This document shows positions 21,205 to 29,043 of a stretch of DNA of 64,000 nt, piece by piece. The translations under genes were made by a program, and so were the position numbers. The stretch comes from Pseudomonas capsici. GTDB taxonomy: Bacteria; Pseudomonadota; Gammaproteobacteria; Pseudomonadales; Pseudomonadaceae. The first letter of the stretch is position 1, and the number at the start of each line of letters is the position of its first letter. Under the pieces are notes generated by a model. It did no database searches and was not told the origin of the DNA. It saw only the letters and a program-made list of their open reading frames with translations. Where the stretch lies: assembly GCF_017165765.1 (NCBI RefSeq), contig NZ_JAFGZD010000007.1, forward strand, positions 248,001 to 312,000. The letters run 5' to 3'.

Positions 21205-21978
21205 TCAGGCCGCTGCCTGGCTCATCTTCAGGACCTCATCAAAATGAGCGCTGTCGGACAGGTTCGCATGCGGCTGGAGCACCTCATGAAACGCCGTGAT
21301 CGCCACCTCGATGCTTGTACCAAGATTGCTCAGTGCCAATGTGATCTGCTGACTGGTTTCTGGTCCTGGAGTCCACGCTACCGATTGATTGGTAACCTGC
21401 GGTTGGTTATGACGTGTGGCCAGTGCTTGTGCAGCCTCCTCGACCTGACGGCGTGCAAGCGCCAGAGCGGCCTGTTTTGCTTCTTCGATCTGACGTCTGG
21501 CCAGTTCGCGAGCCTCTTCTTCGGCTTTGATCCGCGCAGCCTCTTCAGCGGCGCGTTGAGCCTGGAGACGAGCGACTTCGGCGGCCTGGCGTTGCGCTTG
21601 CTCGGCTACAAGTCGGGCTTCAATCTCCTTCATCCTGGGCTTGAGCTCATTCAGGAAACGGTTGGATTCCAAAAAGAAATGAGCATTAATACTCATGGAG
21701 TAGGGATCCATTGATCGTATACCCGGCATATTGCGAAGTTGTTCGCTGAGTTCCAGATCCTCCTTGCTCCAGGGTGTTCCACCAAAATTTGCAACTGCCG
21801 CATCAACGTGTTCTTGCGCCAACCCTGCACGTTTGCTGTTAATGAGTTGATCGGTAGAATTGTAATATTGCCTGATGATTTGCAGTTCACTGAGTCCGTT
21901 CGTGTTGCCAGCTTGTGCGGTCAGTTCTGCTTTTAGAAAGCTCGGCAGTTTATGAAGATGGTGTTGAAGTTCTTCCAT
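21205..21978 (-). CDS. Coiled-coil protein of the bacteriocin operon, possible truncated bacteriocin arm
   Basis: This 257-aa protein has no recognised enzyme domain. Residues 1 to about 105 are globular-looking (MEELQHHLHKLPSFL..., with SINAHFFLESNRFLNELKPR). Residues about 110-195 form a long Ala/Glu/Arg coiled coil (RAAEEAARIKAEEEARELAR), and the tail is short and polar. S-type pyocins and colicin-like proteins often carry such a segment next to their translocation domain, but no nuclease or pore domain follows here. AGGAG precedes the start, and it lies 33 bp after the immunity gene, so it is the third gene of that operon. It could be a remnant bacteriocin N-terminus or an accessory protein; the function is unknown. 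Confidence 0.6.
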   Translation of the reverse strand: MEELQHHLHKLPSFLKAELTAQAGNTNGLSELQIIRQYYNSTDQLINSKRAGLAQEHVDAAVANFGGTPWSKEDLELSEQLRNMPGIRSMDPYSMSINAHFFLESNRFLNELKPRMKEIEARLVAEQAQRQAAEVARLQAQRAAEEAARIKAEEEARELARRQIEEAKQAALALARRQVEEAAQALATRHNQPQVTNQSVAWTPGPETSQQITLALSNLGTSIEVAITAFHEVLQPHANLSDSAHFDEVLKMSQAAA

Positions 21979-22011
21979 GATTTCTTACTCCTGTCTGAAG
22001 GTTGTCATTAG

Positions 22012-22287
22012 TCATTGATGGTTATCGGATTTCTTGAATCCTGGTTTTCCGTTCTGAGCGCGCCATTCTCTTACGGTTTCCAGAATGCCCTGATTGGTGG
22101 GGACTTCTGCGTAATAAATCAAATCTGACCCGTCAGGGTGCTCCGTTATTTCTTTAAAATGGTCCAATAAAAATCTCGTGTGTCTTTCAAATTCTTTCCC
22201 TGGGAGGTTTCTAGGGTTGGTGAATTCGTTGATAAGTTCTAGGAACTCTTGCTCTGTGTAATCTTCGAGTTTTCTTTTGAGGTTCAT
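22012..22287 (-). CDS. Colicin E9/pyocin S-type DNase immunity protein
   Basis: The 91-aa product is a member of the Im2/Im9 (colicin_Pyocin) family. It has the specificity helix region YTEQEFLELINEF and the conserved EHPDGSDLIYY motif, whose Asp and paired Tyr contact the nuclease. It binds and blocks the HNH nuclease in the producer cell. Its ATG overlaps the bacteriocin stop (ATGA, 22284-22287), so the two are translationally coupled, as expected for a toxin-immunity pair. Confidence 0.93.
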   Translation of the reverse strand: MNLKRKLEDYTEQEFLELINEFTNPRNLPGKEFERHTRFLLDHFKEITEHPDGSDLIYYAEVPTNQGILETVREWRAQNGKPGFKKSDNHQ

Positions 22288-24155
22288 TGCAGTCTCCTGT
22301 GATGTTCAATGTGCTGTTTGGGGGGAAGTACCCTCAAGTTGTCAATGTCGTAAACAGCTCCGCCGTTTGCTATTTCATGCTGATGATGAATTTCAAATGT
22401 TTTTCGTCTCCCCACTTGATCAGCCTGCTTTGGTTGGGGAGCGCGTCCTGACTTCATAAGCTCAAGGTTGTAAGGATTAAATTGCTTCTGAAGCTCTGGG
22501 TCACTGGCTATCGCCTTCCAGATTTCTTCTCGTAATCTGCCAAAACTACTGAACTGCCTGTCCCGCAACTGATCCGCAATCTGCGAAGGAATGGGAGCTC
22601 CTTGCGCGCGGGTGCTTTCGCCTAGCCAAGTACCTGTTACCGGTTTTCCGTATCCTGTCGCGACCCCCGGAATAGTTCGCGGGTCCTTGAAAAGCAGATA
22701 CGTGTCAGGCAGGCCGGAGCCTGGCGGGAATACCAGGATGTAATCGTCGGGGTCGTCATTGACGAAGCTCGGCAGTTCGTCAACGCGGGTGCCCTGTGGC
22801 GATACATCCACGCCTGGGTCGACCGGCAAGACCGGTTTCTGGCCTGGAAAACGGGTGGAGCTGTCTGCCGGTTGCTCAATTGGAGTCCAGACCAATGCTG
22901 GCCGGGTATCGCCGTCACGAATGAATTCGTAGGTATTGTTCTGAGCGTTGTATGTGAAATGTCGGACACGAACTTTGGTGCCGACTTTTACGCCGTCCGC
23001 TGCCACCCACTTGGCGACCGATTGTTGCCCGTCATCTTCCATGACCAGCCGTTGCGGAACATCGATGCTGCCCTTGACGCTGGCAACGTATTCCATGTCC
23101 ACATCAGGTGGCAGGTTGAGTTGCGAAACCGGGCTTGCAACGATGGTGGCTGTGCGTTCGGCATCGCCTAACGTTGGCGAGTACAGTGCCAAGGCAACTC
23201 CGGGGTTAAGCTTCAGTCGGTTGATTGCCGTTTTGATGAATATCTCTTTAGCGATCTGCCCGGCCTTTTCCAGAGCTTCGGAGGGACTTGAGGTGCTCGA
23301 TGGGGTGATTGCCGACCACAAGCGCTCGGCGCCTGCTCGTGGTGATGGAGCGGTGTTCTGGCGGGCTTGAGACACCCGGGCATGGTGCTCGGATAACTCT
23401 GTGGAACGCTGTTCCAGAAATGCTGCCGATTCGGCGAGCAGCCTGGCTTCATGTTCATTGTTGACGGCATCCGTCCAGGCCTGATGGGTTTCTTGAGCTC
23501 GCTGCGGATCGCCCTGGCTGCGGGATTCCAGGTAGTGGCGATACTGCTCCGGTGTGCTGGCCGACAGTGCTTCGCCATGCGTCAGTGTTTTGAGGTTGCG
23601 TTGTTCAAGCTCGGCCTGTTTGCCGGCCAGCAGATAGTTGATCCGGGACTTTTCCTGAAGGATCAGATCCGCAAGCTGTTGACTGGTCGGGTTGCCCGTC
23701 AGGGGGGCGAGGTCAGTTTGAATCTCGTCTAGCAGCGTTGCAGGCAGCTCTTGTGTGGTCTGTTCGTAGCGCAGGGCAAGATCAGATTTGACTACCTGTT
23801 GAGTCTGGGTGAGGTCGTTGATTGTTTGCCTATACGCCTGCTCACGCTGTGCCTGAGCGGCGGCTTGAGCGCGTGCTTGTTCTGCGGCTTGTGCTTGAGC
23901 ATGAGCCTGAGCGCGTGCCTGCTGTTCAGCCTGGGCTTGGGCTTCTGCAGCCGCTCTAGCCTGAGCGGCCTGTTGCCGGGCTTGAGCATGTAATCGTCGA
24001 CGCCGTTTTCTACGTTTTGAAGAGCCCGTATTAGTGAAACTTCGATCAAAGAATCCGGTATTTTGAGGCGCAGGGTTGCTACTGGGGGATATATTTACCG
24101 TTCCGGTTGTAGTGTCATGTAATACGTTGGTTTGTCGCTTCCTTCGTGTAGCCAT
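22284..24155 (-). CDS. S-type pyocin-like bacteriocin with HNH DNase domain
   Basis: The 623-aa protein has a short basic N-terminus (KRRKRRRR at about 47-54), a long Ala/Gln/Arg helix (about 55-110), a further helical region to about 260, a pyocin-S translocation domain (about 300-450, including GVALALYSPTLGDAERT), and a colicin E9-type DNase (about 490-623, GKPVTGTWLGES...). The HNH active site is intact: Arg584, Glu588, His590, His591, His615 and His619 align with E9 Arg96, Glu100, His102, His103, His127 and His131. It would kill related strains by DNA cleavage after uptake. No lysis gene is visible. The N-terminal receptor domain is not recognisable and may define an unusual target range. 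Confidence 0.92.
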   Translation of the reverse strand: MATRRKRQTNVLHDTTTGTVNISPSSNPAPQNTGFFDRSFTNTGSSKRRKRRRRLHAQARQQAAQARAAAEAQAQAEQQARAQAHAQAQAAEQARAQAAAQAQREQAYRQTINDLTQTQQVVKSDLALRYEQTTQELPATLLDEIQTDLAPLTGNPTSQQLADLILQEKSRINYLLAGKQAELEQRNLKTLTHGEALSASTPEQYRHYLESRSQGDPQRAQETHQAWTDAVNNEHEARLLAESAAFLEQRSTELSEHHARVSQARQNTAPSPRAGAERLWSAITPSSTSSPSEALEKAGQIAKEIFIKTAINRLKLNPGVALALYSPTLGDAERTATIVASPVSQLNLPPDVDMEYVASVKGSIDVPQRLVMEDDGQQSVAKWVAADGVKVGTKVRVRHFTYNAQNNTYEFIRDGDTRPALVWTPIEQPADSSTRFPGQKPVLPVDPGVDVSPQGTRVDELPSFVNDDPDDYILVFPPGSGLPDTYLLFKDPRTIPGVATGYGKPVTGTWLGESTRAQGAPIPSQIADQLRDRQFSSFGRLREEIWKAIASDPELQKQFNPYNLELMKSGRAPQPKQADQVGRRKTFEIHHQHEIANGGAVYDIDNLRVLPPKQHIEHHRRLQ

Positions 24156-24443
24156 ACAGTTCTCCTTGTTTGTATGGCTGAACGTTACGAATTTGATGGT
24201 GGGTGGTGCGGTATATGTATGTTGTTTTTAGAGTGGGTTGTGACTTAAGTGTCTGTCAGGTTTTTTGGAGGGCAATAAATATTTATTAATGGTTATAATT
24301 TCGCCGCACTAGTTGTAGGGGCGAATTTATTCGTGAGCTGGACAGTGAGAACACCGCCGATTTGCCTGTTTAACTTCATGACTTTCCGATTTTAAAAATG
24401 CTCACCTGAGTCACCCTTGCAGCGACCCAGGTTTAACCTGCTT
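24156..24443. promoter_or_regulatory. Bacteriocin upstream region with AT-rich palindrome and REP
   Basis: These 288 bp contain the presumptive bacteriocin promoter. AATAAATATTTATT (24274-24287) is a perfect 14-bp palindrome, and a REP-type unit GTAGGGGCGAATTTATTCGTGA lies at 24315-24336. I see no hrp box, no clear LexA box and no convincing PrtN P-box, so the inducer is undecided. Confidence 0.4.
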
Positions 24444-25421
24444 TTAACCAATCGATACCACCACCTTCCCCACCGCACTCCTTTTCCCCAACACCTCAAT
24501 CGCTTCGGCCCCTCTTTCCAGCGGATAAACCTGCGATACCAGCGGTTTCAACTTTCCTTCTGCATACCAATCGAACAATTGCTTGAAGTTCGCGGCATTT
24601 TCTTGGGGTTGTCTTTGCGCGAAAGAACCCCAGAACACGCCCACTACGGATGCGCCTTTTAATAGCGCGAGGTTTACGGGTAGTTCGGGGATGTGGCCGC
24701 TGGCGAAGCCGACGACCAGCAGGCGGCCGTTCCAGGCGATGGAGCGTATGGCCTGGTCGAAGAGGTCGCCGCCGACCGGGTCGTAGATGACGTCGACGCC
24801 GTTGCCTGCTGTCAGGCGTTTCACTTCGTCCTTGAGGCTGGTTTCGCTGTAGTTGATGAGCTCGTCTGCACCGGCATTTCTGGCAACTTCAAGTTTTTCG
24901 GCGCTGCTGGCGGCGGCAATGACGCGAGCCCCCAGGGCTTTGCCGATTTCCACGGCGGCGAGGCCCACGCCGCCCGAGGCGCCGAGCACCAGCAGGGTTT
25001 CGCCGGGTTGCAGGTTGGCGCGTTGTTTGAGGGCGTGCATGGAGGTGCCGTAGGTCATGCTGAAAGCGGCGGCGGTGGTGAAGTCCATGGCTTCGGGAAT
25101 CGGCAGTACGTTGTAGCCCGGTACCGCAACCTGCTCGGCGAAGCTGCCCCAACCGGTGAGGGCCATGACCCGGTCGCCGGGTTTGAGGTGGGTTATCTTT
25201 TCACCGACCTGCGAGATGATGCCTGCTGCTTCGCCGCCCGGTGAAAAGGGGAAAGGCGGCTTGAACTGGTATTTGCCTTCGATGATCAGCGTGTCCGGGA
25301 AGTTGACGCCCGCAGCCTGTACATCGAGCAGGATTTCGTTCTTCTTGATAGCGGGGCTGTCGACGTTTTCCAGGGTCAGGGTGTCGGCAGGACCGAAGGC
25401 TTTGCACAGCAGGGCTTTCAT
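24444..25421 (-). CDS. NADPH:quinone oxidoreductase (zinc-independent MDR family)
   Basis: The 325-aa product is a medium-chain reductase of the quinone-reductase branch: a GroES-like N-terminal domain with AGVNFPDTLIIEGKYQ and a Rossmann nucleotide site LVLGASGGVGLAAVEIGKALG (about 146-166). It lacks the structural zinc cysteines of alcohol dehydrogenases. It probably reduces quinones or alpha,beta-unsaturated ketones with NADPH. The start MKALLCKAF at 25421 fits the family; the longer frame to 25487 has no support. The gene is the right border of the accessory island. Confidence 0.9.
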   Translation of the reverse strand: MKALLCKAFGPADTLTLENVDSPAIKKNEILLDVQAAGVNFPDTLIIEGKYQFKPPFPFSPGGEAAGIISQVGEKITHLKPGDRVMALTGWGSFAEQVAVPGYNVLPIPEAMDFTTAAAFSMTYGTSMHALKQRANLQPGETLLVLGASGGVGLAAVEIGKALGARVIAAASSAEKLEVARNAGADELINYSETSLKDEVKRLTAGNGVDVIYDPVGGDLFDQAIRSIAWNGRLLVVGFASGHIPELPVNLALLKGASVVGVFWGSFAQRQPQENAANFKQLFDWYAEGKLKPLVSQVYPLERGAEAIEVLGKRSAVGKVVVSIG

Positions 25422-25551
25422 CGGGCTATTCCTTTTCCGGTAATGGCCGATAAGGTCGGATATGCAGGTTTTCGGGTCAATGAGCATGGCCCGGCCTTAT
25501 AAGCGTGTATAAGCTGTAACCTACGCGGCAACCCGTATTGAGGAGTGGACT

Positions 25552-25962
25552 GTGAAAGCGTGGATCTTGATGTTGTTGGCCTTGTCGCTGCCTGCCCTGG
25601 CGCAGGAAGAAGCCAAAGAAGGCGAGGGCGCAGAGCCCAAGGCGGCCTATGTTTCCCTGACACCTCCGTTTGTGGGCAACTATGCCCTTGATGGCGGGCC
25701 GAAGTTGCGCGTCTACAAGGCCGATATCGCCCTGCGCGTTACCGGTGCCGATGCCCAGACGGCGGTCAAGCGCAATGACCCGCTGATCCGTAATCTGCTG
25801 GTTGCCCTGTTTACCCAGCAGACTGTCGACTCCATGAGCAGCGCCGATGCGAAGGAAAAGATTCGTCAGGAAGCACTCAAGCAGGTCCAGCAAGTGATGA
25901 CCAGCGAAGAGGGCAAGCCGATCGTCGAAGACTTGCTGTTCAACAACTTTATCGTTCAGTAA
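25552..25962 (+). CDS. Orphan FliL-domain protein (flagellar basal-body-associated)
   Basis: The 136-aa product has an N-terminal hydrophobic signal (residues 1 to about 17) and a FliL-like domain: AYVSLTPPFVGNYAL, a conserved KADIALRV strand, the RNDPLIRNLLVALFTQQ helix and the EDLLFNNFIVQ terminus. True FliL stabilises the flagellar stator, but this gene is far from a flagellar cluster and lacks the usual N-terminal anchor length, so its role is open. The start is a GTG at 25552 with GAGGAG upstream. It is convergent with the EVE gene (6 bp between stop codons). Confidence 0.85.
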   Translation: MKAWILMLLALSLPALAQEEAKEGEGAEPKAAYVSLTPPFVGNYALDGGPKLRVYKADIALRVTGADAQTAVKRNDPLIRNLLVALFTQQTVDSMSSADAKEKIRQEALKQVQQVMTSEEGKPIVEDLLFNNFIVQ

Positions 25963-25968
25963 CGTCCT

Positions 25969-26418
25969 TCAGCGCAGTGCCAGGATCGCCGACCATTGTT
26001 CGGCGGTCACCAGCATGACCGAGAGTCGGCTGCCTTTTTGCACCAGAGGCAGTTGCTCGAGCGCCGCCTGTTGTTTCAGGTAACCCAGCCCCAGCACTTT
26101 CGGGAAGATCTCCACGAAGGCGACATCGATTGCGCTCCATGGGTTCTTTTCGGCGCTGGCCTTGGCGTCGAAGTAGTGACTTTCCGGCTCAAGGGCCGTG
26201 GGGTCAGCGTAGGCGGCTTCGATAATCCTGCCGATTCCGGCAATTCCCGGCTCCGGGCAACTGGAGTGATAGAAAAAGAACTCGTCTCCCACCGACATGC
26301 TGCGCATGAAATTGCGGGCCTGATAGTTGCGCACGCCATCCCAGCGGGCTTTGCCGAGGCGTTGCAGGTCACTGATCGAGAGTTCGTCGGGTTCTGACTT
26401 CATCAGCCAATAGGCCAT
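25969..26418 (-). CDS. EVE domain protein
   Basis: The 149-aa product is a single EVE (PUA-like) domain: the start MAYWLMKSEPDELSI and the motifs WDGVRNYQARNFMR and GDEFFFYHSS are diagnostic. EVE proteins bind modified nucleotides in nucleic acids; no partner gene indicates the exact target here. The start at 26418 has GGAGAA upstream, and the eight extra residues to 26442 are not family-like. Confidence 0.92.
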   Translation of the reverse strand: MAYWLMKSEPDELSISDLQRLGKARWDGVRNYQARNFMRSMSVGDEFFFYHSSCPEPGIAGIGRIIEAAYADPTALEPESHYFDAKASAEKNPWSAIDVAFVEIFPKVLGLGYLKQQAALEQLPLVQKGSRLSVMLVTAEQWSAILALR

Positions 26419-26606
26419 TGGGTGTTCTCCATGGGAATACACAACATCGGGATGTTTTTATGACAAACCGACAGTCGGTTGGCGCCACTATTTGCGTACT
26501 GGTTCACGTTATCGCAAAATGCCGCCTTTTTAAGCACCCTGCTGTTACATGGCCTTTACGAGAGCGGCTGTTGGCAGCGTATTGATTTGTCGAAGGAGGG
26601 CAGTCA

Positions 26607-26759
26607 ATGAAACGCAAGCCGGATTTACTGTGGGTTTTAGTGGCGTTGTTCGGCTTGGGTATCGTGACTACCGGTTATGCGCAGAGCCTGTGGGCCAACA
26701 AGGTGGATGCACCTGTCGAGATCACTCAGCAGCAACAAAAGGTGCCCGGGCGGCATTGA
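26607..26759 (+). CDS. Small single-pass membrane protein, conserved type
   Basis: A 50-aa reading frame starts at ATG 26607 with a strong Shine-Dalgarno (AAGGAGGG, 26593-26600). The product is MKRKPDLL, then a hydrophobic helix (about 8-27, WVLVALFGLGIVTTGYAQSL), then a polar tail ending in QQQQKVPGRH. The basic N-terminus and ribosome site argue that it is real. The function is unknown; a positive-inside single-pass inner-membrane protein is predicted. The helix could also be an export signal ending near AQS. Confidence 0.7.
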   Translation: MKRKPDLLWVLVALFGLGIVTTGYAQSLWANKVDAPVEITQQQQKVPGRH

Positions 26760-26810
26760 TGTTTTAAGCTTCTTTCTTTTCCGGGGGCTATGCCTGTAGC
26801 TCCCGTCGCG

Positions 26811-27431
26811 TCACTTCTCTTCTTCCTGTTGTGCCAGATACCAGCGGCTGTCCGATACCGTGCCTTGCAGCGGAACATCCCAGCTTGCCTGCGCGAGCCG
26901 TTCGACTTTCTGACACTCATGGGCCAGGCCCAGCAGCAGCGGTTTTTTCCAGGTCTTTCTGCGTGCCAGATACGCCAGGCTGCGGTCATAGAAACCGCCG
27001 CCCATTCCCAGGCGTCCGCCTTCGTCATCGAATCCGACCAGAGGCATCAGGATCAGATCCAGTGCCCAGATCCTGCGTTGCCGTGCGCGATTGATGCGCG
27101 GTTCCGGGATGCGAAAACGGTTGGGGATGAATTTCTCGCCAGGGCGCACGCGCTGGAAAACCATCTTGGTACGTGGCCAGGCATCGAGCACCGGCAGGTA
27201 AGTCGCCTTGCCCCGACGTTGGGCGGCCCGCAGCAAAAGCCGTGGATCGATCTCGCCGTCCATGGGCAGGTAGAGCGAGACATGACGGGCGCGGCGAAAC
27301 AGGGGATGTTGTGCCAGTTGGCGATACAGGCCCAGAGCGGCAGCGCGTTGCTGGCCGGGAGTCAACGCACGACGCGCCTTGCGTAGCTGGCGGCGCAGTT
27401 GCGGGCGTGTGAGTGTCGGGTTGCTGGTCAT
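26811..27431 (-). CDS. 5-formyltetrahydrofolate cyclo-ligase
   Basis: The 206-aa enzyme (YgfA/Fau family) converts 5-formyl-THF to 5,10-methenyl-THF with ATP. Visible motifs include RKARRALTPGQQ, LPMDGEIDPR, and the nucleotide/metal region LVGFDDEGGRLGMGGGFYDRSLAY. The start MTSNPTL at 27431 is favoured over the longer frame to 27488, which would run towards the 6S RNA. It is downstream of zapA and 6S RNA on the same strand, the widely conserved zapA-ssrS-ygfA arrangement. Confidence 0.93.
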   Translation of the reverse strand: MTSNPTLTRPQLRRQLRKARRALTPGQQRAAALGLYRQLAQHPLFRRARHVSLYLPMDGEIDPRLLLRAAQRRGKATYLPVLDAWPRTKMVFQRVRPGEKFIPNRFRIPEPRINRARQRRIWALDLILMPLVGFDDEGGRLGMGGGFYDRSLAYLARRKTWKKPLLLGLAHECQKVERLAQASWDVPLQGTVSDSRWYLAQQEEEK

Positions 27432-27519
27432 GAACGCAAGGTCATGCAGGCTGATCCGTGAGGTTGAAACCGGAGACGGAATCGACATTGCCAGACAGCG
27501 GGACTGGCAATGGATTGAA

Positions 27520-27703
27520 TTGGGACTCCCCGACGAACCGCTGTCGGTGTAGCCCTTGAACCCGAAAGTTCAAGGTGGTGATTGCAGGAGGTCTTAAGGC
27601 TTTCCGTCAAGCGGACATGCACACCGACCCCAACGTGCAACCCCCGTGGTTGTGCGTATCGGCTCAGGGACATGACCGACTGGCAAGCACTCCAGGGAGC
27701 GGC
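27520..27703 (-). ncRNA. ssrS: 6S RNA
   Basis: The minus strand between zapA and the cyclo-ligase contains the sequence hallmarks of 6S RNA in order: TCCCTGAGCCGATA near the 5' end, AAGCCTTAAGAC in the middle, and CACCTTGAAC...GGGTTCAAGGGC near the 3' end. The ends can pair (CTCCC with GGGAG), closing the long rod that mimics an open promoter and sequesters sigma70 RNA polymerase. Boundaries are estimated to within about 10 bases from this pairing. Confidence 0.9.
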
Positions 27704-27731
27704 GCAAGTATACAGAAATGACCGGAAATAA

Positions 27732-28061
27732 TCAGCCTCGAGGTGAATCGGGTGTTGCCGGAGTGTTTGTGGACAGCTCCAGATCGACTCTTTCCAGCAG
27801 GTCGCGCACCTTTTCGCGGGTCGAACCGCTGGTTTGCACGTCAGGCAGATTCTGTTTGTGCAGCAGGTCGTGAGTGATGTTCAGGGCAGCCATGACCGCA
27901 ATGCGGTCTGCGCCGATCACTTTGCCGCTGCTGCGGATTTCACGCATCTTGCCATCCAGGTAGCGGGCGGCGCTGACCAGGTTGGTGCGCTCTTCCTGAG
28001 GGCAAATGATCGAATATTCCTTGTCGAGGATTTGAACGGTAACGCTGTTGCCATTACTCAT
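27732..28061 (-). CDS. zapA: Cell division protein ZapA
   Basis: The 109-aa product has the ZapA domain (VTVQILDKEYSIICP, then AARYLDGKMREIRSS) and a C-terminal helix. ZapA cross-links FtsZ filaments at the division ring. The start overlaps the preceding zapB-like gene by four bases (ATGA), so both are cotranslated. 6S RNA lies immediately downstream. Confidence 0.94.
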   Translation of the reverse strand: MSNGNSVTVQILDKEYSIICPQEERTNLVSAARYLDGKMREIRSSGKVIGADRIAVMAALNITHDLLHKQNLPDVQTSGSTREKVRDLLERVDLELSTNTPATPDSPRG

Positions 28062-28267
28062 GAGTCTTGCTCCAGGGCCTTGAGGCGCGAAATCATGGAC
28101 TCGACCTTCTGCCGGGCGATTTCGTTCTTTTCAATGAGGTGGGCGCGTTCCTCGCGCCAGGATTTTTCCTGAGCTAATAGGAGTGCATTTTGGCTTTTAA
28201 GTTGCTCGGTGTGCTTGAGCAGCAATTCGAGCCGGTTCATCAGGGCTTGCAGATCGGTGTCTTCCAT
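28058..28267 (-). CDS. ZapB-like coiled-coil protein (TIGR02449 type)
   Basis: The 69-aa protein is almost wholly a coiled coil (MEDTDLQALMNRLELLLKHT...) like TIGR02449/ZapB-type proteins found directly upstream of zapA in Pseudomonas. It probably assists ZapA at the FtsZ ring, although direct evidence comes only from location and structure type. The stop overlaps the zapA start. Confidence 0.85.
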   Translation of the reverse strand: MEDTDLQALMNRLELLLKHTEQLKSQNALLLAQEKSWREERAHLIEKNEIARQKVESMISRLKALEQDS

Positions 28268-28415
28268 TGTTTTCCACTGAATACTTTCTGATGAATGGCA
28301 CGCAGTCAGGTAACGCCACTGCCTCTAACCGCCGTGTTGATGATCTTGTTGCGCGGATAGTCTAGGATACAAGGCCTTCATTCTAGACATTGCGCCGTTT
28401 GGCGACTAGCTGCCC
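28268..28415. promoter_or_regulatory. Divergent promoter region of zapA and ygfB operons
   Basis: This 148-bp gap separates the two head-to-head operons and must contain both promoters. No element with near-consensus -35 and -10 spacing is convincing by eye. Confidence 0.4.
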
Positions 28416-28970
28416 ATGCCCATTCAGAATTCCCCGTACAAAGCATTTGCCACTCTGCTCAATACCAGTGGCCATCCGGTTTCCCCTGCCGAACTGCACG
28501 GCCTGTTGCTGGGGCGCAGTTGTGCCGGTGCCGGCTTCGATAGCGAAGGCTGGTTTGCCGATGCTTCCGTACTGCTCGAGACCGAGCCTGAGGACAATGT
28601 TCGTCAGGCATTGATCGGTCTGCAGGAGATGGTCAAGGGCGAACTGACCAGCGACGACATGACCGTCGTGCTGTTGCTGCCCGGCGACGACGAGCCGCTG
28701 GCCGAGCGCGCTGCCGCACTGGGCCAATGGTGCCAGGGTTTCCTGTCGGGCTTTGGCCTGGCGGTCGGAGATGCGGTTCTGAGCATCGAAGCCACTGAAG
28801 TGCTGCAGGATCTGGCGGCCATCGCCCAGGTACAGGATGCACTGGAAGAATCCGAGGACGGCGAAAGCGACTACATGGAAGTCATGGAGTACCTGCGTGT
28901 CGCGCCACTGCTGCTGTACACGGAGTGCAGCAAGGCCGTTGCGCCACAGCCCAAGCCTTCCCTGCACTGA
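28416..28970 (+). CDS. UPF0149/YgfB family protein
   Basis: The 184-aa all-helical protein matches YgfB (UPF0149): [16 protein letters not shown] near the N-terminus, [15 protein letters not shown] in the middle and [18 protein letters not shown] near the C-terminus. In E. coli ygfB heads the ygfB-pepP-ubiH-ubiI operon, and the same order is kept here. A role in regulating other systems has been reported for P. aeruginosa YgfB, but nothing in this sequence specifies a target. Confidence 0.9.
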   Translation: MPIQNSPYKAFATLLNTSGHPVSPAELHGLLLGRSCAGAGFDSEGWFADASVLLETEPEDNVRQALIGLQEMVKGELTSDDMTVVLLLPGDDEPLAERAAALGQWCQGFLSGFGLAVGDAVLSIEATEVLQDLAAIAQVQDALEESEDGESDYMEVMEYLRVAPLLLYTECSKAVAPQPKPSLH

Positions 28971-29043
28971 TTGTTCATCGCATGCCGGGTCAGGATTTCG
29001 ACAGCCCTGACCGGCTTGCTCAACCAGGGGACCCCGTCTGCCC

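Noticed and set aside
24156..24443. PrtN P-box or LexA box before the bacteriocin
   Set aside because: No sequence matching either consensus acceptably was found by eye.
27428..27673. 81-aa minus-strand frame over the 6S RNA region
   Set aside because: The sequence is explained by 6S RNA, whose conserved segments are readable.
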